From: Facklamia sp. 7083-14-GEN3
GTDB taxonomy: Bacteria > Bacillota > Bacilli > Lactobacillales > Aerococcaceae
Direction: 5' to 3'
NCBI RefSeq assembly: GCF_024742075.1
Contig: NZ_JANSGD010000001.1
Span: 868,001 to 932,000, forward strand
Length of the DNA: 64,000 nucleotides
Under the pieces are notes generated by a model, which was not told the origin of the DNA, made no database searches, and saw only the letters and a program-made list of their open reading frames with translations. Each line of letters opens with the position of its first letter. The stretch's first letter is position 1. Shown here piece by piece: positions 1-10,968 of the stretch. The translations under genes and the position numbers were made by a program.

Positions 1-911
1 CGACACTTTTACATGTTCAGTAATTAATAAATCAAGATCTTGAATCATGGCACCACCGCCTGTAATAACCAGACCCTGACCATGGATATCTGCAATTATT
101 TCTGGAGATGCTTGTTCAATCACTCTGCGTATTGTTCGAACAATTTGTTCCAATAAATCTTTTAACGCCCGATATAAATCATTTGAATCGACATTAATTG
201 ACTTTGGTAAACCAGTAACGAGATCTCGGCCCTTTAACTCTTGATTGTGGACATCTCGTCCTTCCACCTTTTTAGCACAAGCAAGTTGCATTTTTATTTT
301 CTCAGCTGATTGGATGCCAATCAGTAGTTGGTAATGGTCTTTAAAATACTGAATAATTGCTTCGTCAAAATCATCTCCGGCTATCTTAATAGATTCTGAA
401 TGAAGAATTTCACCTGAAGCAATTATTGCAATATCAGTCGTCCCTCCACCAATATCTACAACCATACATCCTTTGGGAGATAAAACATCCAATCCAGACC
501 CAATAGCTGCTACCATCGGTTCAGCCTCCACGCGAACATGACCCGCAGTAACCTTTTGAACCGCCTCGAATAGCGAAAGTTGTTCGATTTCACTCACACT
601 TGTTGGAGTAGAAATTAAAACATTTGCTTTCCTTAAACCACGACGAATATGGGCGCGTTTAAAAAAGTGTAGCAACATAGCCTCTGTTAAGTCATAATCT
701 GACACCACTCCACCCTTTAAGGGTTGGATAACTTCAAGAGAATCTGGTACTCTCCCACGCATTTCATATGCTTCTCGCCCCACTGCAATTACATCTTGAG
801 TTGAACGATCCACAGTAATCACTGCAGGCTCATTTAATATGATTCCTCTACCTTTAAGATGAATTAATACATTAGTGGTTCCTAAATCGATACCTATATC
901 TCTAGCCATTT
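1..911 (-). CDS. mbl: MreB/Mbl-family rod-shape actin homologue (3' end outside window)
   Basis: Bacterial actin that forms membrane-associated filaments and guides the cell-wall elongation machinery. About 303 N-terminal residues are visible; the C-terminus lies before base 1. The ATG at 911-909 gives a start with the actin phosphate-binding motif GIDLGTTN at residues 5-12, then VVDIGGGTTDIAI (phosphate 2) and VITGGGAMI (adenosine region) near the window edge, as known for the family. It lies just downstream of murA and the DUF1146 gene, the order that in Bacillus leads to mbl rather than mreB; that context is why I chose mbl. Both motifs are intact. MreB is the alternative. Confidence 0.88.
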
Positions 912-934
912 TACTCATCCTTTCTGGATGATAA

Positions 935-2248
935 TTAAGCAAACACAGCTGCTACAGCTGGCTTATTTTGAATTGATGGAATAGGTTGAATATTAACGCG
1001 TTCTATGTTTGCTCCTAAGCGAGCCAATTTTTCATGGAAGAGGTAATATCCACGGTCAAGATATTTCAATTCAGAAACTCTGGTCAATCCTTTAGCCGTA
1101 AGTCCCGCAATAATTAAAGCTGCAGCAGCCCGTAGATCTGTTGCTTTAACCTGTGCCCCTGATAATTCCGCAGGACCATACATTACTACTGTTTGGCGTT
1201 CAATTTTAAATTCTGCACTCATACGACGTAATTCTTCAAAGTGCATGAAACGATTCTCAAAAACTGTTTCAGAAAGTGCTGAGTCTCCGTTAGCCAACAA
1301 TTGTGCAATTGACATTTGCGCTTGCATGTCCGTTGGAAATCCTGGATAAGGCATCGTTTTTATATCTGTAGCTTTTAAGGTCTTAGGTCCAATTACTCTT
1401 AAGGAAGAGTCGAACACTTCGAAGATAACTCCCATTTCTTGTAGCTTACTAATTAATGGTTTATTATGATGAGCGATTGCTCCTTCAATCATAACATCTC
1501 CATTGGTTACGGCAGCTGCTACCATAAAAGTACCCGCTTCAATACGATCCGGCATTATTTCATAATCTGTAGCAAAAAGTTCCGAAACACCTTCGATGCG
1601 AATTGTTTCTGTTCCAGCACCTGATACCTTAGCCCCCATTTTATTTAAAAAGTTAGCTAAGTCGACAATTTCTGGTTCTCTAGCAACATTTTCAATAACT
1701 GTTTCACCTTTGGCTAAAACAGCAGCCATCATAATATTTTCAGTGGCCCCCACACTAGGAAAATCCAAATAAATATTTGTTCCTATTAATTGGTCTGCTT
1801 TTGCTTCAACATATCCTGCTGCATTCTCAATTGTAGCTCCTAATGCTTCAAAGCCTTTCAAGTGCAAATCAATAGGACGTGTCCCGATGGCGCAACCTCC
1901 TGGCATGGCCACCCGCGCATGACCGAAACGGGCTAACATGGGACCCATTACAACGATTGAAGCACGCATCTTGCTGACAAAGTCATAATCAGCCATTGTT
2001 TTAACCTGACCTGTCGCATCGAGTGTCATCTGATTGTTTGCTTGATTAAAGTTAGTATCTAAATCAATATTTTTTAACAATTCACTCATTGTTAAAACGT
2101 CTGATAGTACAGGAACATTACTTAGTCGTGTAATTCCTTTGGACGCCAAAATAGAAGCTGCCAGAATTGGTAAAACTGCATTCTTAGCACCTTCGACCTT
2201 GACTGTACCCTCCAAACGGTTACCACCTTGTACAATAATTTCTTCCAT
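935..2248 (-). CDS. murA: UDP-N-acetylglucosamine 1-carboxyvinyltransferase
   Basis: First committed step of peptidoglycan synthesis: transfers enolpyruvate from phosphoenolpyruvate to UDP-GlcNAc in the cytoplasm. 437 residues, normal for MurA. The N-terminal [10 protein letters not shown] motif (about 22-31) and the active-site cysteine in [10 protein letters not shown] (Cys119, the fosfomycin target in this family) are present. The start has an AAGGGG ribosome site 11 bases upstream. It lies between the DUF1146 gene and mbl, with only a short gap (23 bases) to mbl, so the three probably form one operon. Many Firmicutes carry two MurA paralogues; the YwzB-type neighbour suggests this is the main one (MurAA type). 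Confidence 0.95.
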   Translation of the reverse strand: MEEIIVQGGNRLEGTVKVEGAKNAVLPILAASILASKGITRLSNVPVLSDVLTMSELLKNIDLDTNFNQANNQMTLDATGQVKTMADYDFVSKMRASIVVMGPMLARFGHARVAMPGGCAIGTRPIDLHLKGFEALGATIENAAGYVEAKADQLIGTNIYLDFPSVGATENIMMAAVLAKGETVIENVAREPEIVDLANFLNKMGAKVSGAGTETIRIEGVSELFATDYEIMPDRIEAGTFMVAAAVTNGDVMIEGAIAHHNKPLISKLQEMGVIFEVFDSSLRVIGPKTLKATDIKTMPYPGFPTDMQAQMSIAQLLANGDSALSETVFENRFMHFEELRRMSAEFKIERQTVVMYGPAELSGAQVKATDLRAAAALIIAGLTAKGLTRVSELKYLDRGYYLFHEKLARLGANIERVNIQPIPSIQNKPAVAAVFA

Positions 2249-2310
2249 TTTAAATAAATCCCCTTTTGAAGACTATCGCTTTGGAGTAGGCGACAGACTT
2301 AAACACATAA

Positions 2311-2544
2311 TTAGAGAAACGCTGACATCAATAATAGACGTAAGGTTTCAATGATTGTTATAAAAAATGAACTAGTCAAATAGCCCAAGCCGATACTACA
2401 TAAAATACAAAGATATCTTTCCATTGCTTGGTATTGAGGCTGTAAAATACTTCGCCACTTCACTTTTGACAAAGCCATATAGGCTAGGATGACAAAGAAA
2501 ATGCGGAAAAACAGTACTGCCATACCATTTATAATTGCATACAT
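2311..2544 (-). CDS. DUF1146 family small membrane protein (YwzB-like)
   Basis: 77-residue protein with two hydrophobic segments (about residues 8-25 and 45-72) joined by a basic loop containing SKVKWRSIL. Size, two-helix layout and position directly upstream of murA match the DUF1146/YwzB family of Bacilli, whose function is unknown. The start is preceded by AAAGGGTG. Family assignment rests on gene order and general layout, so it is moderate. It is probably the first gene of the DUF1146-murA-mbl operon; a possible promoter lies at about 2570-2600 on the minus strand (TATTAT as -10). Confidence 0.7.
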   Translation of the reverse strand: MYAIINGMAVLFFRIFFVILAYMALSKVKWRSILQPQYQAMERYLCILCSIGLGYLTSSFFITIIETLRLLLMSAFL

Positions 2545-2627
2545 TCAAATCACCCTTTCATGTTCGTAATCATAATAGCATAAATAAGAAGTAAGTAAAA
2601 TAAATATAAAATAAAATACTGCCAAGA

Positions 2628-2658
2628 AGAACAGCTTTTACAGTGAAAAAGCTGTTCT
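2628..2658 (-). terminator. Hairpin downstream of mvaS
   Basis: Inverted repeat AGAACAGCTTTT / AAAAGCTGTTCT, 12 base pairs, between the mvaS stop and the promoter region of the DUF1146 gene. There is no tight U-run after it on the minus strand, so it is a weak intrinsic terminator candidate. Confidence 0.45.
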
Positions 2659-2688
2659 AGTATTCTTTGACAGTAAGAAATCTATTTA

Positions 2689-3924
2689 TTACATTTTTGA
2701 GTCATTTTGATGACTAATTTTTTGTTTGTAATAACGTCGATGATTATCAATTTTAGCTAAATAAAACTCTCCTTCGTGAACACTTGGATCAAATTCTATT
2801 ATTCCATCACTTGTTTCAATCGATTTTAAATAAAGTTCTTCGTATTCCTCAATACTTAATTTACGTCGTTTCTGGAACATCGATTCAATTTCTTTAAAAA
2901 GAATAGCCTCTCTAAAGCCATCTTGTAACTCTCCAAAGAAACATTCAGCAACTGCACCTGAACCATATGAGAATAAGGAAATTTTATCTCCTTCTTTAAG
3001 ACTTTGATCATAATTTAAAAGTGATATTAACCCTAAATAGAGAGATCCAGTATAGATATTGCCGATATTTCTTGAATATTCAATAGCATGTTCATAATGT
3101 TTCTCCCAAAGATCTAAAGCCTTCAACTTCTGATCAGTGTCACTGATTTTATCAGTCGAATTACTTAAATACTGACGATAATTTTTAATCGCTTTTCGTC
3201 CCATCTTGGTAAATGGCAAATGAAATAATTGTACTTGATAAGCATCCCAAAAATCCGGTTTACGCTCGCCCACTTCTTCCATGAGATTCAAGAAGGTCTG
3301 ATTATATAAATCAGTAGAAAACTTGCCATCAACACGAGGATAAGTATCGTATTGCGGACGCCAAAAATCAAATTGGTTATCAGTATAGGCAATGCTTTCT
3401 TCTTCTATAGCTAAAATTGCTGGATCAGCAGTAATTAACATGGCCACTGCCCCTGCTCCTTGAGTCGCTTCTCCGGAAGATGCTAGACCATAACGAGCAA
3501 TATCCGTCGTAACGACAAGCACTTTTCTTTTAGGCCTTAAACGTACATAATCTACTGCCGCTTGTAAGGCCGCGGTTCCTGCGTAGCAAGCCTCTTTTAT
3601 TTCATATGAGCGCGCAAAACGGTTAATTTTTAATGCCTCGTGCAAATAAATCGAAGCGGCTTTAGAATAATCAAAAGACGATTCAGTGGCTACAATCACT
3701 TGATCAATTATGTCTCGATCTTCTTTTGAAATAATTGGTAATGCAGCATTAATAGCTAACGTTACAATATCTTGCTTGTAATCCGTGACAGCCATCTGAC
3801 TTTGGCCGATTCCGATGGTAAACTTTGCAGGATCGATTTTCCTTGCTTGAGCTAACTCCTCCATGTCTACATATTGGGGTGGTATATAAAAATGAATACG
3901 GTCGATTCCAACTTTTGTTTTCAT
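2689..3924 (-). CDS. mvaS: Hydroxymethylglutaryl-CoA synthase
   Basis: Condenses acetyl-CoA with acetoacetyl-CoA to HMG-CoA, the second step of the mevalonate route to isoprenoids. The start is set at 3924, 12 codons inside the longest open frame, because GAGGAGGG lies just upstream and the product then begins MKTKVGIDRIHF as in other bacterial MvaS. Catalytic cysteine is in EACYAGTAA (Cys113), the general base region in ATESSFDYSK, and a conserved His in FHLPFTK. 411 residues is slightly longer than the usual 385-390, the surplus being a hydrophilic C-terminal tail. Follows mvaA by 40 bases, so the two are probably co-transcribed. Confidence 0.95.
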   Translation of the reverse strand: MKTKVGIDRIHFYIPPQYVDMEELAQARKIDPAKFTIGIGQSQMAVTDYKQDIVTLAINAALPIISKEDRDIIDQVIVATESSFDYSKAASIYLHEALKINRFARSYEIKEACYAGTAALQAAVDYVRLRPKRKVLVVTTDIARYGLASSGEATQGAGAVAMLITADPAILAIEEESIAYTDNQFDFWRPQYDTYPRVDGKFSTDLYNQTFLNLMEEVGERKPDFWDAYQVQLFHLPFTKMGRKAIKNYRQYLSNSTDKISDTDQKLKALDLWEKHYEHAIEYSRNIGNIYTGSLYLGLISLLNYDQSLKEGDKISLFSYGSGAVAECFFGELQDGFREAILFKEIESMFQKRRKLSIEEYEELYLKSIETSDGIIEFDPSVHEGEFYLAKIDNHRRYYKQKISHQNDSKM

Positions 3925-3964
3925 TAATTCCCTCCTCAGTTCTTTAATAATAATAGACATTATC

Positions 3965-5206
3965 TTATGAATTTCTCATTTTGTCTAGTAAATCCCTTGC
4001 AAGCTGAGAATTAAAGCCTTCAGTTGCTTTTAATAATTTAACTAATGGATCAATTTCATCTGATTTGGCTCCCACTTGAATAGCTAAACTACGAGCCTGT
4101 AGTCCCATATGACCCTTTTGTATACCTTCAGATACGATAGCTTTCAAGGCAGCAAAATTTTGAGCTAATCCGACGGATGCTATGACTTGAGCTAGCTCAA
4201 TTGCTTTAGGATTCCCCATTAATTCTAAGGACCATTGGGCCATTGGATGAATAGATAAAGTTCCTCCCACTGTAGCAACGGGAAGAGGTATATCCATTTG
4301 TCCGATTAATTCAGCCTTCTTTGAATCATAAAACCACTGACTTAAGGCTCGGTAACGCCCTTCTTTACTTGCAAAAGCATGGACACTGGCTTCAACCGCG
4401 CGCCAATCATTACCTGTTGCTATCAAAACAGCATCCACTCCATTCATAATACCTTTATTGTGAGTTGTAGCACGGTAAGGATCTAATTGAGCGTACTCAC
4501 TAGCCATTGCAATTTTTTCGGCCAAATGATGAGCTTTGTCTAAATTTATATTTAAGCGCTCTACAGGAAGGATCGTTTCCACTCTAACAAAATTTTTCGG
4601 ATTAAAATTTGAAAGAATGGCCATCAAAATTTTACCTCCTGTATCATTTTTTATCTTAGTAGCTAAGGCTTCCAAAACGGTATTTAAAGCATTAGCCCCC
4701 ATTGCTTCACATGGATCAAACAAAAGATAATAGGAGTGAAAGAGGTTCTTATCACTTGAAAAAGAAGAATATTCAATATCTAAAGGTCCGCCTCCTCTTT
4801 CTACCATTCGATAAGCCACTTTTTTAGTAAAGCTTAGCCAGTCTTCTTTATTTTCCTTCAGAGCTTGCCTCGCTTCAGCTTCAGTCAAATCGGTTAAGAT
4901 AATTTGTCCTTTGATCGTTTTACGATCAAAACGCGCTTTAATATTCCCTAAATGTTTAGCCCCATTTGAGGCCGCTGCTATTACCGAAGGTTCTTCTGTA
5001 ACCATTGGAACTACGTAGTCTTTTTGATTGACTCGAATAGTCGGTAATATTCCCATTGGGATTCCGTAAGTGTAAAGATAATTCTCAATCATTTGATTGG
5101 CTCTTTCTTCCTCAAGTATCGGGAAGTTCATCTTATTTTCTATATAATGGTTAATATTTAATCGTCTTTGATGAATTGTTTGTCGGTAAAATTTATCAAG
5201 TGTCAT
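3965..5206 (-). CDS. mvaA: Hydroxymethylglutaryl-CoA reductase, class II
   Basis: Reduces HMG-CoA to mevalonate, the committed step of the pathway. 413 residues, usual for class II bacterial enzymes. The start at 5206 (MTLDKFYRQT) is supported by GAGGAGA upstream; eight further codons are open. Recognisable family segments are HNKGIMNGVDAVLIATGNDWRAV and GGTLSIHP, here intact. No acetoacetyl-CoA thiolase domain is fused, unlike MvaE of enterococci, so a separate thiolase must exist elsewhere. The gene starts only about 15 bases after the upp terminator, leaving little room for its own promoter. Confidence 0.94.
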   Translation of the reverse strand: MTLDKFYRQTIHQRRLNINHYIENKMNFPILEEERANQMIENYLYTYGIPMGILPTIRVNQKDYVVPMVTEEPSVIAAASNGAKHLGNIKARFDRKTIKGQIILTDLTEAEARQALKENKEDWLSFTKKVAYRMVERGGGPLDIEYSSFSSDKNLFHSYYLLFDPCEAMGANALNTVLEALATKIKNDTGGKILMAILSNFNPKNFVRVETILPVERLNINLDKAHHLAEKIAMASEYAQLDPYRATTHNKGIMNGVDAVLIATGNDWRAVEASVHAFASKEGRYRALSQWFYDSKKAELIGQMDIPLPVATVGGTLSIHPMAQWSLELMGNPKAIELAQVIASVGLAQNFAALKAIVSEGIQKGHMGLQARSLAIQVGAKSDEIDPLVKLLKATEGFNSQLARDLLDKMRNS

Positions 5207-5220
5207 TAAATTCTCCTCAT

Positions 5221-5251
5221 AAAAAAACACAGGTAGAAAAATCTACCTGTG
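5221..5251 (-). terminator. Terminator of the tdk...upp operon, just ahead of mvaA
   Basis: Perfect stem CACAGGTAGA / TCTACCTGTG with a four-base loop, followed on the minus strand by seven T. It lies between the upp stop and the mvaA ribosome site, so mvaA may depend on read-through or on a promoter inside or overlapping it. Confidence 0.85.
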
Positions 5252-5265
5252 CAAGTAATTTAAAA

Positions 5266-5904
5266 TTATTTAGTCCCGAAGATACGGTCACCAGCATCAC
5301 CAAGTCCTGGTAGAATATATGAATTCTCATTTAAGCGTTCATCCAAGGCAGCTGTGAAGATATCAACAGTTGGGAAAGCTTCTTGTAGAGCCTTCACTCC
5401 TTCAGGAGCAGCCACTAAACAAACAAAGGTAATGTGCTCCTTATCAACACCATACTTTTCAGTAAGTTGCTTAAGTGCTGATATTGCTGATCCTCCAGTA
5501 GCTAACATAGGATCGACTACAAATACTTGGCGATCCTTAATATCAAGAGGAAGTTTAGCAAAATATTCAACAATCTCTAATGTATCATGCTCACGATACA
5601 AACCAATGTGACCTACACGAGCAGCAGGAACCAGAGATAAAATCCCATCTACCATGCCTAATCCCGCACGAAGAATTGGAACGATTGCCATTTTCTTACC
5701 CGCAATTTGTTTTTGCTTAGTAATAGCTAAGGGTGTTTCAATTTCAACTTCTTCAAGCGGTAAATCGCGAGTAATTTCGTAAGCCATTAACATGGCTATC
5801 TCATTAGTCACTTCACGAAAAACTTTAGTTGAAGCATTCTTATCGCGAATAATGGTTAGTTTATGTTGAATTAAAGGATGATCAACTACCGTAAATTTTG
5901 CCAT
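5266..5904 (-). CDS. upp: Uracil phosphoribosyltransferase
   Basis: Salvages uracil with PRPP to UMP. 212 residues, standard. The PRPP-binding loop [14 protein letters not shown] (about residues 127-140) and the uracil-side RAGLGMVDG motif are intact; the C-terminus [11 protein letters not shown] is typical. A GGAGGG ribosome site precedes the ATG. It is the last gene of a conserved block with glyA upstream (26 bases) and has a strong terminator behind it. No PyrR-type leader was seen, so expression probably follows the operon. Confidence 0.97.
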   Translation of the reverse strand: MAKFTVVDHPLIQHKLTIIRDKNASTKVFREVTNEIAMLMAYEITRDLPLEEVEIETPLAITKQKQIAGKKMAIVPILRAGLGMVDGILSLVPAARVGHIGLYREHDTLEIVEYFAKLPLDIKDRQVFVVDPMLATGGSAISALKQLTEKYGVDKEHITFVCLVAAPEGVKALQEAFPTVDIFTAALDERLNENSYILPGLGDAGDRIFGTK

Positions 5905-5930
5905 TCTTTTCCCTCCCGATCTAATGTATC

Positions 5931-7157
5931 TTAGTTATAAGCGTTAAGAGGCTTGTCAGCTACAATTGCTTCTGCCTGCTTACGTAATTCAGCAAGTTCA
6001 GACTCTTCAGCTTTAAGAGCTTTAACAATAATTTCAGCAATTTCACGTGCTTGATCTTCTTTAACACCTCTAGAAGTAATCGCTGGTGTTCCAACACGAA
6101 TACCAGATGTTTCAACGAATGAACGTTGATCATTTGGAATTGAGTTCTTATTAACAGTAATTGCAACTTCTTCTAGGCGATTTTGTGCCCACTTACCAGA
6201 AACATCAAAGCTTGTTAAGTCTAACAACATTAAGTGGTTATCTGTACCACCTGAGATAACACGCAAACCACTTTCATTAAATACTTCTGCCATAGCAGCA
6301 GCATTCTTAATTACTTGTTGGGCATATTCTTTAAATTCTGGTTGTAAGGCTTCACCAAAGGCAACTGCTTTAGCTGCAATTACGTGTTCTAAAGGTCCGC
6401 CTTGAATTCCTGGGAAGATAGCAGAATTTAATTTCTTACCATATTCTTCTTTAGCAGTTAAGATCATACCACCACGAGGACCTCTCAAAGTCTTATGAGT
6501 AGTAGTTGTAACTACATCCGCATAAGGAAGTGGATTTGGATGTAAACCTGCCGCTACTAAACCAGCGATATGAGCCATGTCAACCATCAAGATAGCGCCA
6601 ACTTCTTTAGCAATATTTGCAAATCTTTCGAAATCAATTGTGCGTGAATATGCAGAAGCACCAGCAATAATCATTTTTGGTTTTTCTTCGCGAGCAATTT
6701 TTTCTAAAGTGTCATAGTCTAATTGTTCATTTTCATCAAGACCATAAGCTAACATATGGTATGACTGACCTGAGAAGTTAACTGGCGATCCGTGAGTTAA
6801 GTGACCACCTTGAGATAAGTCCATACCTAATACTTTATCTCCTGGCTCTAAAAATGCACGATAAACTGCTAAGTTAGCTGAAGAACCTGAATGAGGTTGA
6901 ACGTTAACATAAGTAGCTCCAAATAACTCTTTCGCGCGGTCAATTGCTAATTGTTCTAAAATGTCAACGTATTCACAGCCACCATAATAACGACGACCTG
7001 GATATCCTTCAGCATATTTATTAGTAAGGACTGAACCTTGAACTTTCATTACATCTTCAGATACAAAGTTTTCTGAAGCAATTAATTCGATACCATGCGT
7101 TTGACGTTGGCGTTCTTTTTCAATTACCTCAAAAACTTCTGCATTAATATTTGACAT
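5931..7157 (-). CDS. glyA: Serine hydroxymethyltransferase
   Basis: PLP enzyme interconverting serine and glycine with tetrahydrofolate, the main source of one-carbon units. 408 residues. The PLP lysine is in [15 protein letters not shown], and [12 protein letters not shown] and HSGSSAN are family landmarks. Start chosen at 7157 ([10 protein letters not shown]) because GGAGGG lies nine bases upstream; five more codons are open. Placed between sua5 and upp as in many Firmicutes. Together with tdh-kbl at 18-20 kb it could feed threonine-derived glycine into one-carbon metabolism. Confidence 0.97.
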   Translation of the reverse strand: MSNINAEVFEVIEKERQRQTHGIELIASENFVSEDVMKVQGSVLTNKYAEGYPGRRYYGGCEYVDILEQLAIDRAKELFGATYVNVQPHSGSSANLAVYRAFLEPGDKVLGMDLSQGGHLTHGSPVNFSGQSYHMLAYGLDENEQLDYDTLEKIAREEKPKMIIAGASAYSRTIDFERFANIAKEVGAILMVDMAHIAGLVAAGLHPNPLPYADVVTTTTHKTLRGPRGGMILTAKEEYGKKLNSAIFPGIQGGPLEHVIAAKAVAFGEALQPEFKEYAQQVIKNAAAMAEVFNESGLRVISGGTDNHLMLLDLTSFDVSGKWAQNRLEEVAITVNKNSIPNDQRSFVETSGIRVGTPAITSRGVKEDQAREIAEIIVKALKAEESELAELRKQAEAIVADKPLNAYN

Positions 7158-7204
7158 ATATACACCCTCCAAAAAAATAGTTACAACATATAGTTGTAGT
7201 TTAA

Positions 7205-8230
7205 TTATAACACAAATGATGACGCTTTCGTAACCCTATTCATGAAAGCGAGTGTTTTCTCATTATTTTCTAATCCTTGAACATAAATTTTTTCTGCCGG
7301 TCCTTCTTCCAAGATCCTCAGTCCAGAAAATAGATGTTGTGAAGCGCTCTTCCAGTTATTCGGTTGCCCCAATGAATAACTATCCACAACCTGAGGCAGT
7401 TTTTTTAAACCATCAACAATAGTATCATCAGCTAAAATACCTATCTTCAGCGGTTCTTTATTTACTAACTCAATCCATTCCTCTAATTTTCTAGGAAATG
7501 TTACCAAGTAAACGGGTTGCTTGGGACTATAATGGCGATATTTAACTCCTGGAGAAGCTACATTCAAGTTAGCCAATTGCGTTTTTTCAGAAACAAGCTG
7601 AACAGGACAGCCTATTTTGCTTTGAATCTGACTAGGCGTGATATGGCCCGGTCTTAAAACATCCACTCTATCACTATGGGGGTACACAACAGTTGATTCA
7701 ACACCCACATCTGTTAAATCTTGCGCATTATTTATAATTCCAGCAATTTTGCCTTTAAAATCATGTAATACATGCGCTATACAAGTAGGGCTTGGTTTAC
7801 CAGATAAATTTGCTGAGGGTCCTACTAGAGGAGTTCCCACCAAGCGAATTAATTCTAAGGTGAGAGGCTGATTAGGCATCCGAATAGCCACACTTTTTTT
7901 ATCGCCTGTCACATTATCAGCAACCTTGCCTTTTGTAAGTGGAAAAATAATAGTTAAAGGGCCAGGCCAGAAACTATCCATCAATGATTGAGCGAGGGGA
8001 GAGATTTCCTCCACTAGTTCTTTGACTTGATCTTGATTAGCAACATGCACAATTAAAGGGTTGTCATTAGGTCGACCTTTGGCTTTAAATACTTTAGCCA
8101 CTGCTTCAGAATTCGTAGCAATAGCTCCTAATCCATAAACTGTTTCAGTTGGAAAAGCAACCAGTTCCCCCGCCTTTAACAGTTCCGCCGCTTTCAGTAA
8201 ATTTTCCTTATCAAAAATTACAGTATTCAA
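7205..8230 (-). CDS. sua5: L-threonylcarbamoyladenylate synthase (Sua5/YwlC type)
   Basis: Makes threonylcarbamoyl-AMP from threonine, bicarbonate and ATP for the t6A37 modification of ANN-reading tRNAs. 341 residues: an N-terminal YrdC domain (about 1-205; [38 protein letters not shown]) joined to a C-terminal Sua5 domain (about 225-341), the long form common in Bacilli. The start overlaps the prmC stop by four bases (ATGA), indicating translational coupling. Part of the tdk-prfA-prmC-sua5-glyA-upp block. Confidence 0.94.
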   Translation of the reverse strand: MNTVIFDKENLLKAAELLKAGELVAFPTETVYGLGAIATNSEAVAKVFKAKGRPNDNPLIVHVANQDQVKELVEEISPLAQSLMDSFWPGPLTIIFPLTKGKVADNVTGDKKSVAIRMPNQPLTLELIRLVGTPLVGPSANLSGKPSPTCIAHVLHDFKGKIAGIINNAQDLTDVGVESTVVYPHSDRVDVLRPGHITPSQIQSKIGCPVQLVSEKTQLANLNVASPGVKYRHYSPKQPVYLVTFPRKLEEWIELVNKEPLKIGILADDTIVDGLKKLPQVVDSYSLGQPNNWKSASQHLFSGLRILEEGPAEKIYVQGLENNEKTLAFMNRVTKASSFVL

Positions 8231-9099
8231 TTTTTTTCCCCCTCTCGTATCAAAGATACATAGCGATCTTTAGCTGCAAAATCACGCTCAATTTTTATAA
8301 AAGCCATTGGAAAAGCGTCTTGCAATATCGTCTTAACAGCCAGACCTTGAGCAAAACCAATTTCAAAAAAAACACCCGCTCTTGGGTTTAAGCATGAAGG
8401 CAATTGTTTAGCTAAAGCTTTATAAATCGCTAAACCTTCATCTTCTGCAAACAAGGCTAGTTGTGGTTCGTATTTTTTTACAGAAGCATCCATTAAATCC
8501 AACTCACTTTGTGCAATGTAAGGTGGATTAGAAACGAATACATCGAATCGCAAATCAGGATTAACGGCTTTCATCAAGTCTGAATGAATAAATTGAATAT
8601 CCACTTGATGATTATTGGCATTTTTCTTTGCCATTTTTAAGGCCGATTGAGAGAAATCACTAGCATAAACTTCCCAGGTTGGTAAAGCTTTCTTTAATTC
8701 AATAGCAATTGCGCCCGAACCGGTCCCGACATCAATTACTTTACCTGGGGGAAGTTTACGCATATAAGCCAGCGCTTTTTCAACTAATCCTGCCGTTTCT
8801 TCTCGCGGAATCAAGCAATCCGGACTTACTTGATATTTGTGGTCCATAAAATAAGTGTACCCACTGATATACTGTATCGGTTCATCCTTTACTATTCGGA
8901 ATAGAGCAGCTTCAAATTGGCTGGCTTGACCTTGAGAAATCGGTTGATTTAAAGCATTCACAGTTTGACTTAAATCCCAATCATACAACTGCATCCAATA
9001 ATGGCGTGCTAAATTTGCATCGTAGCCGTACTGATTCAAAAAAAATGAAGCCTTTTGGAGGGCTTCATTTAAAGTGATTTTGTTAAGATTCTTGACCAT
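8227..9099 (-). CDS. prmC: Peptide chain release factor N5-glutamine methyltransferase
   Basis: SAM-dependent enzyme that methylates the GGQ glutamine of release factors. 290 residues from the start at 9099 ([10 protein letters not shown]), chosen because GGAGGAG lies just upstream; this start sits 17 bases inside the end of prfA. Motif I is [16 protein letters not shown] and the catalytic NPPY motif is in [12 protein letters not shown]; both intact. An N-terminal helical domain (about 1-80) precedes the methyltransferase fold. Overlap with its own substrate gene prfA is conserved in many bacteria. Confidence 0.95.
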   Translation of the reverse strand: MVKNLNKITLNEALQKASFFLNQYGYDANLARHYWMQLYDWDLSQTVNALNQPISQGQASQFEAALFRIVKDEPIQYISGYTYFMDHKYQVSPDCLIPREETAGLVEKALAYMRKLPPGKVIDVGTGSGAIAIELKKALPTWEVYASDFSQSALKMAKKNANNHQVDIQFIHSDLMKAVNPDLRFDVFVSNPPYIAQSELDLMDASVKKYEPQLALFAEDEGLAIYKALAKQLPSCLNPRAGVFFEIGFAQGLAVKTILQDAFPMAFIKIERDFAAKDRYVSLIREGEKN

Positions 9100-10162
9100 T
9101 GAGCTCCTCCAACTTTTGTGTTTGGTCATATACAACAAGTGCATCAATAATTTCATCGATATTACCTTGCATAATAGAATCGAGTTGCTGAATGGTTAAG
9201 CCAATCCGGTGATCAGTCACACGGTTTTGAGGATAATTATAAGTACGAATCCGTTCAGAACGATCTCCAGTACCTACTGCCAACTTTCTCTCAGAATCAA
9301 ATGCTTCTTGCTTTTCAGACTGAAGAATATCGTAAACGCGTGTTCTTAAGACTTTCATGGCTTTTTCTCTGTTTTTTAGTTGAGAGCGCTCATCCTGCAT
9401 AGCCACAACCACACCGGTTGGAATATGAGTCATACGTACTGCAGAAGCTGTTTTATTGACGTGCTGCCCACCGGCACCAGAAGCATGATAAATATCCACA
9501 CGAATATCATTTTCATCTAAATCAAAATCGATTTCCTCTTGCTCGGGCATTACTACCACTGTGGCAGTAGAAGTATGTACTCGCCCTTGCGATTCTGTTT
9601 CTGGTACACGTTGTACTCTGTGTGCACCGTTTTCGAATTTTAATTTGGAGTAGACTTTTTCACCCGTAATCATTAAGGTTACTTCTTTATAACCTCCAAT
9701 ACCAGTAATATTAGCTGACATTAATTCGACTTTCCAACCTTGAGCTTCGGCAAACTTTGTGTACATTGTCAAAAGATCACCAGCAAATAGTTGAGCTTCA
9801 TCCCCACCAGCTGCTCCACGAATTTCCATGATAATATTTTTACCATCATTAGGATCTTCCGGTAACATCATTAATTTAATTTCTTCTTCTAATTGATCTT
9901 TTTCTTCCTTCAAATCAGAAAGTTCTACCTTGGCTAATTCAACCATATCAGCGTCTAAATCACCCGCTAACATTTCTTCAGTATCTGACAGTTCTTCATT
10001 CACTTGTTTGTAACGACGAATTTTAGCTACCTTAGGTCTTAAATCGGACTCTTCTATTGATAACTCTCTTAATCGATCTGAATCGGAAATAATTTCTGGA
10101 TCACTCATCATTTCGATTACTTCCTCAAAACGGAAGATTAATTGATCTAATTGTTCAAACAT
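9083..10162 (-). CDS. prfA: Peptide chain release factor 1
   Basis: Recognises UAA and UAG stop codons and triggers peptide release at the ribosome. 359 residues, standard. The peptidyl-transferase motif is in [16 protein letters not shown] and the UAA/UAG-reading tripeptide region (PxT, here [13 protein letters not shown]) is present. GAGGAG-like site (ATTGAGGAGAATGTC) ahead of ATG. Overlaps prmC, which modifies the GGQ glutamine. Confidence 0.97.
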   Translation of the reverse strand: MFEQLDQLIFRFEEVIEMMSDPEIISDSDRLRELSIEESDLRPKVAKIRRYKQVNEELSDTEEMLAGDLDADMVELAKVELSDLKEEKDQLEEEIKLMMLPEDPNDGKNIIMEIRGAAGGDEAQLFAGDLLTMYTKFAEAQGWKVELMSANITGIGGYKEVTLMITGEKVYSKLKFENGAHRVQRVPETESQGRVHTSTATVVVMPEQEEIDFDLDENDIRVDIYHASGAGGQHVNKTASAVRMTHIPTGVVVAMQDERSQLKNREKAMKVLRTRVYDILQSEKQEAFDSERKLAVGTGDRSERIRTYNYPQNRVTDHRIGLTIQQLDSIMQGNIDEIIDALVVYDQTQKLEELNGQES

Positions 10163-10195
10163 GACATTCTCCTCAATCTACTTATTAAAGTCTTT

Positions 10196-10774
10196 TTAAA
10201 TTTTACCAGGATTCTTATAACACTTCCGACAAACAGGTAAGTATGCTTCATTACCCCCAATTTGGATTTGGTCACCTTCATAAACTGGTTCGCCATCAAG
10301 AAACCTTAAATTCATAGTTGCTTTTTTATGACAAAACCAACAAATCGTTTTAATCTCTTCGATTTTATCAGCGTACAGGAGCAAATATTTTGACCCTTCA
10401 AATAATTCATTGGTAAAATCATTTTTTAAACCGAAAGCCATTACTGGAATATTTAACTCATCGACAACTTGTGCCAATTCGATAATATGGTGCTTCCTTA
10501 AGAATTGTGCTTCATCAACCAATACGCAATACAAACGGTTTTTTTGGTGAGAAGCCTTAATCATTTCATAAAAATTATCCTCATCGGAAATAGGAATAGC
10601 TTTTCGATTAAAGCCTGTTCGTGAAGAAACAATACCTACCCCATCTCGGTTATCTATTGCTGAAGTATAGATTTGAACAGCTTTGTTTTGTTCTTCGTAA
10701 TTATGAGCAACTTTAATAATTTCAATTGATTTTCCCGAATTCATTGCCCCGTATTTAAAATAAAACTTAGCCAT
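10196..10774 (-). CDS. tdk: Thymidine kinase (type II, zinc-binding)
   Basis: Phosphorylates thymidine with ATP for dTMP salvage. 192 residues from the start at 10774 ([16 protein letters not shown]), set by a GAGGAG site. P-loop [13 protein letters not shown] acceptor motif, and two cysteine pairs (CWFCHKK and CRKCYKN) for the structural zinc are all present. First gene of the tdk-prfA-prmC-sua5-glyA-upp block; a good promoter lies upstream. Confidence 0.95.
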   Translation of the reverse strand: MAKFYFKYGAMNSGKSIEIIKVAHNYEEQNKAVQIYTSAIDNRDGVGIVSSRTGFNRKAIPISDEDNFYEMIKASHQKNRLYCVLVDEAQFLRKHHIIELAQVVDELNIPVMAFGLKNDFTNELFEGSKYLLLYADKIEEIKTICWFCHKKATMNLRFLDGEPVYEGDQIQIGGNEAYLPVCRKCYKNPGKI

Positions 10775-10806
10775 AAACCTACTCCTCATGTTATTATTTT
10801 AATTCA

Positions 10807-10844
10807 ACCTATTTATGATAGGTTATTTTTATTTAGAATGTCAA
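10807..10844 (-). promoter_or_regulatory. tdk promoter with palindrome over the -10
   Basis: Minus-strand TTGACA (10844-10839), 18-base spacer, TATCAT (10820-10815). The -10 lies within a perfect 7-5-7 inverted repeat AACCTAT-N5-ATAGGTT (10807-10825), which could be an operator. It does not resemble the NrdR, Fur or CcpA consensus. Confidence 0.65.
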
Positions 10845-10968
10845 TCCTTAGCACACAATTCTATTCTATCATATCCTATCACTTGTCAAAAGAGATTCTT
10901 TCTTCCAAATTCACTAGAGGACTGATAGAATAATATTACTTGTAAATTATAAAAATTGAGGTGGTAAC

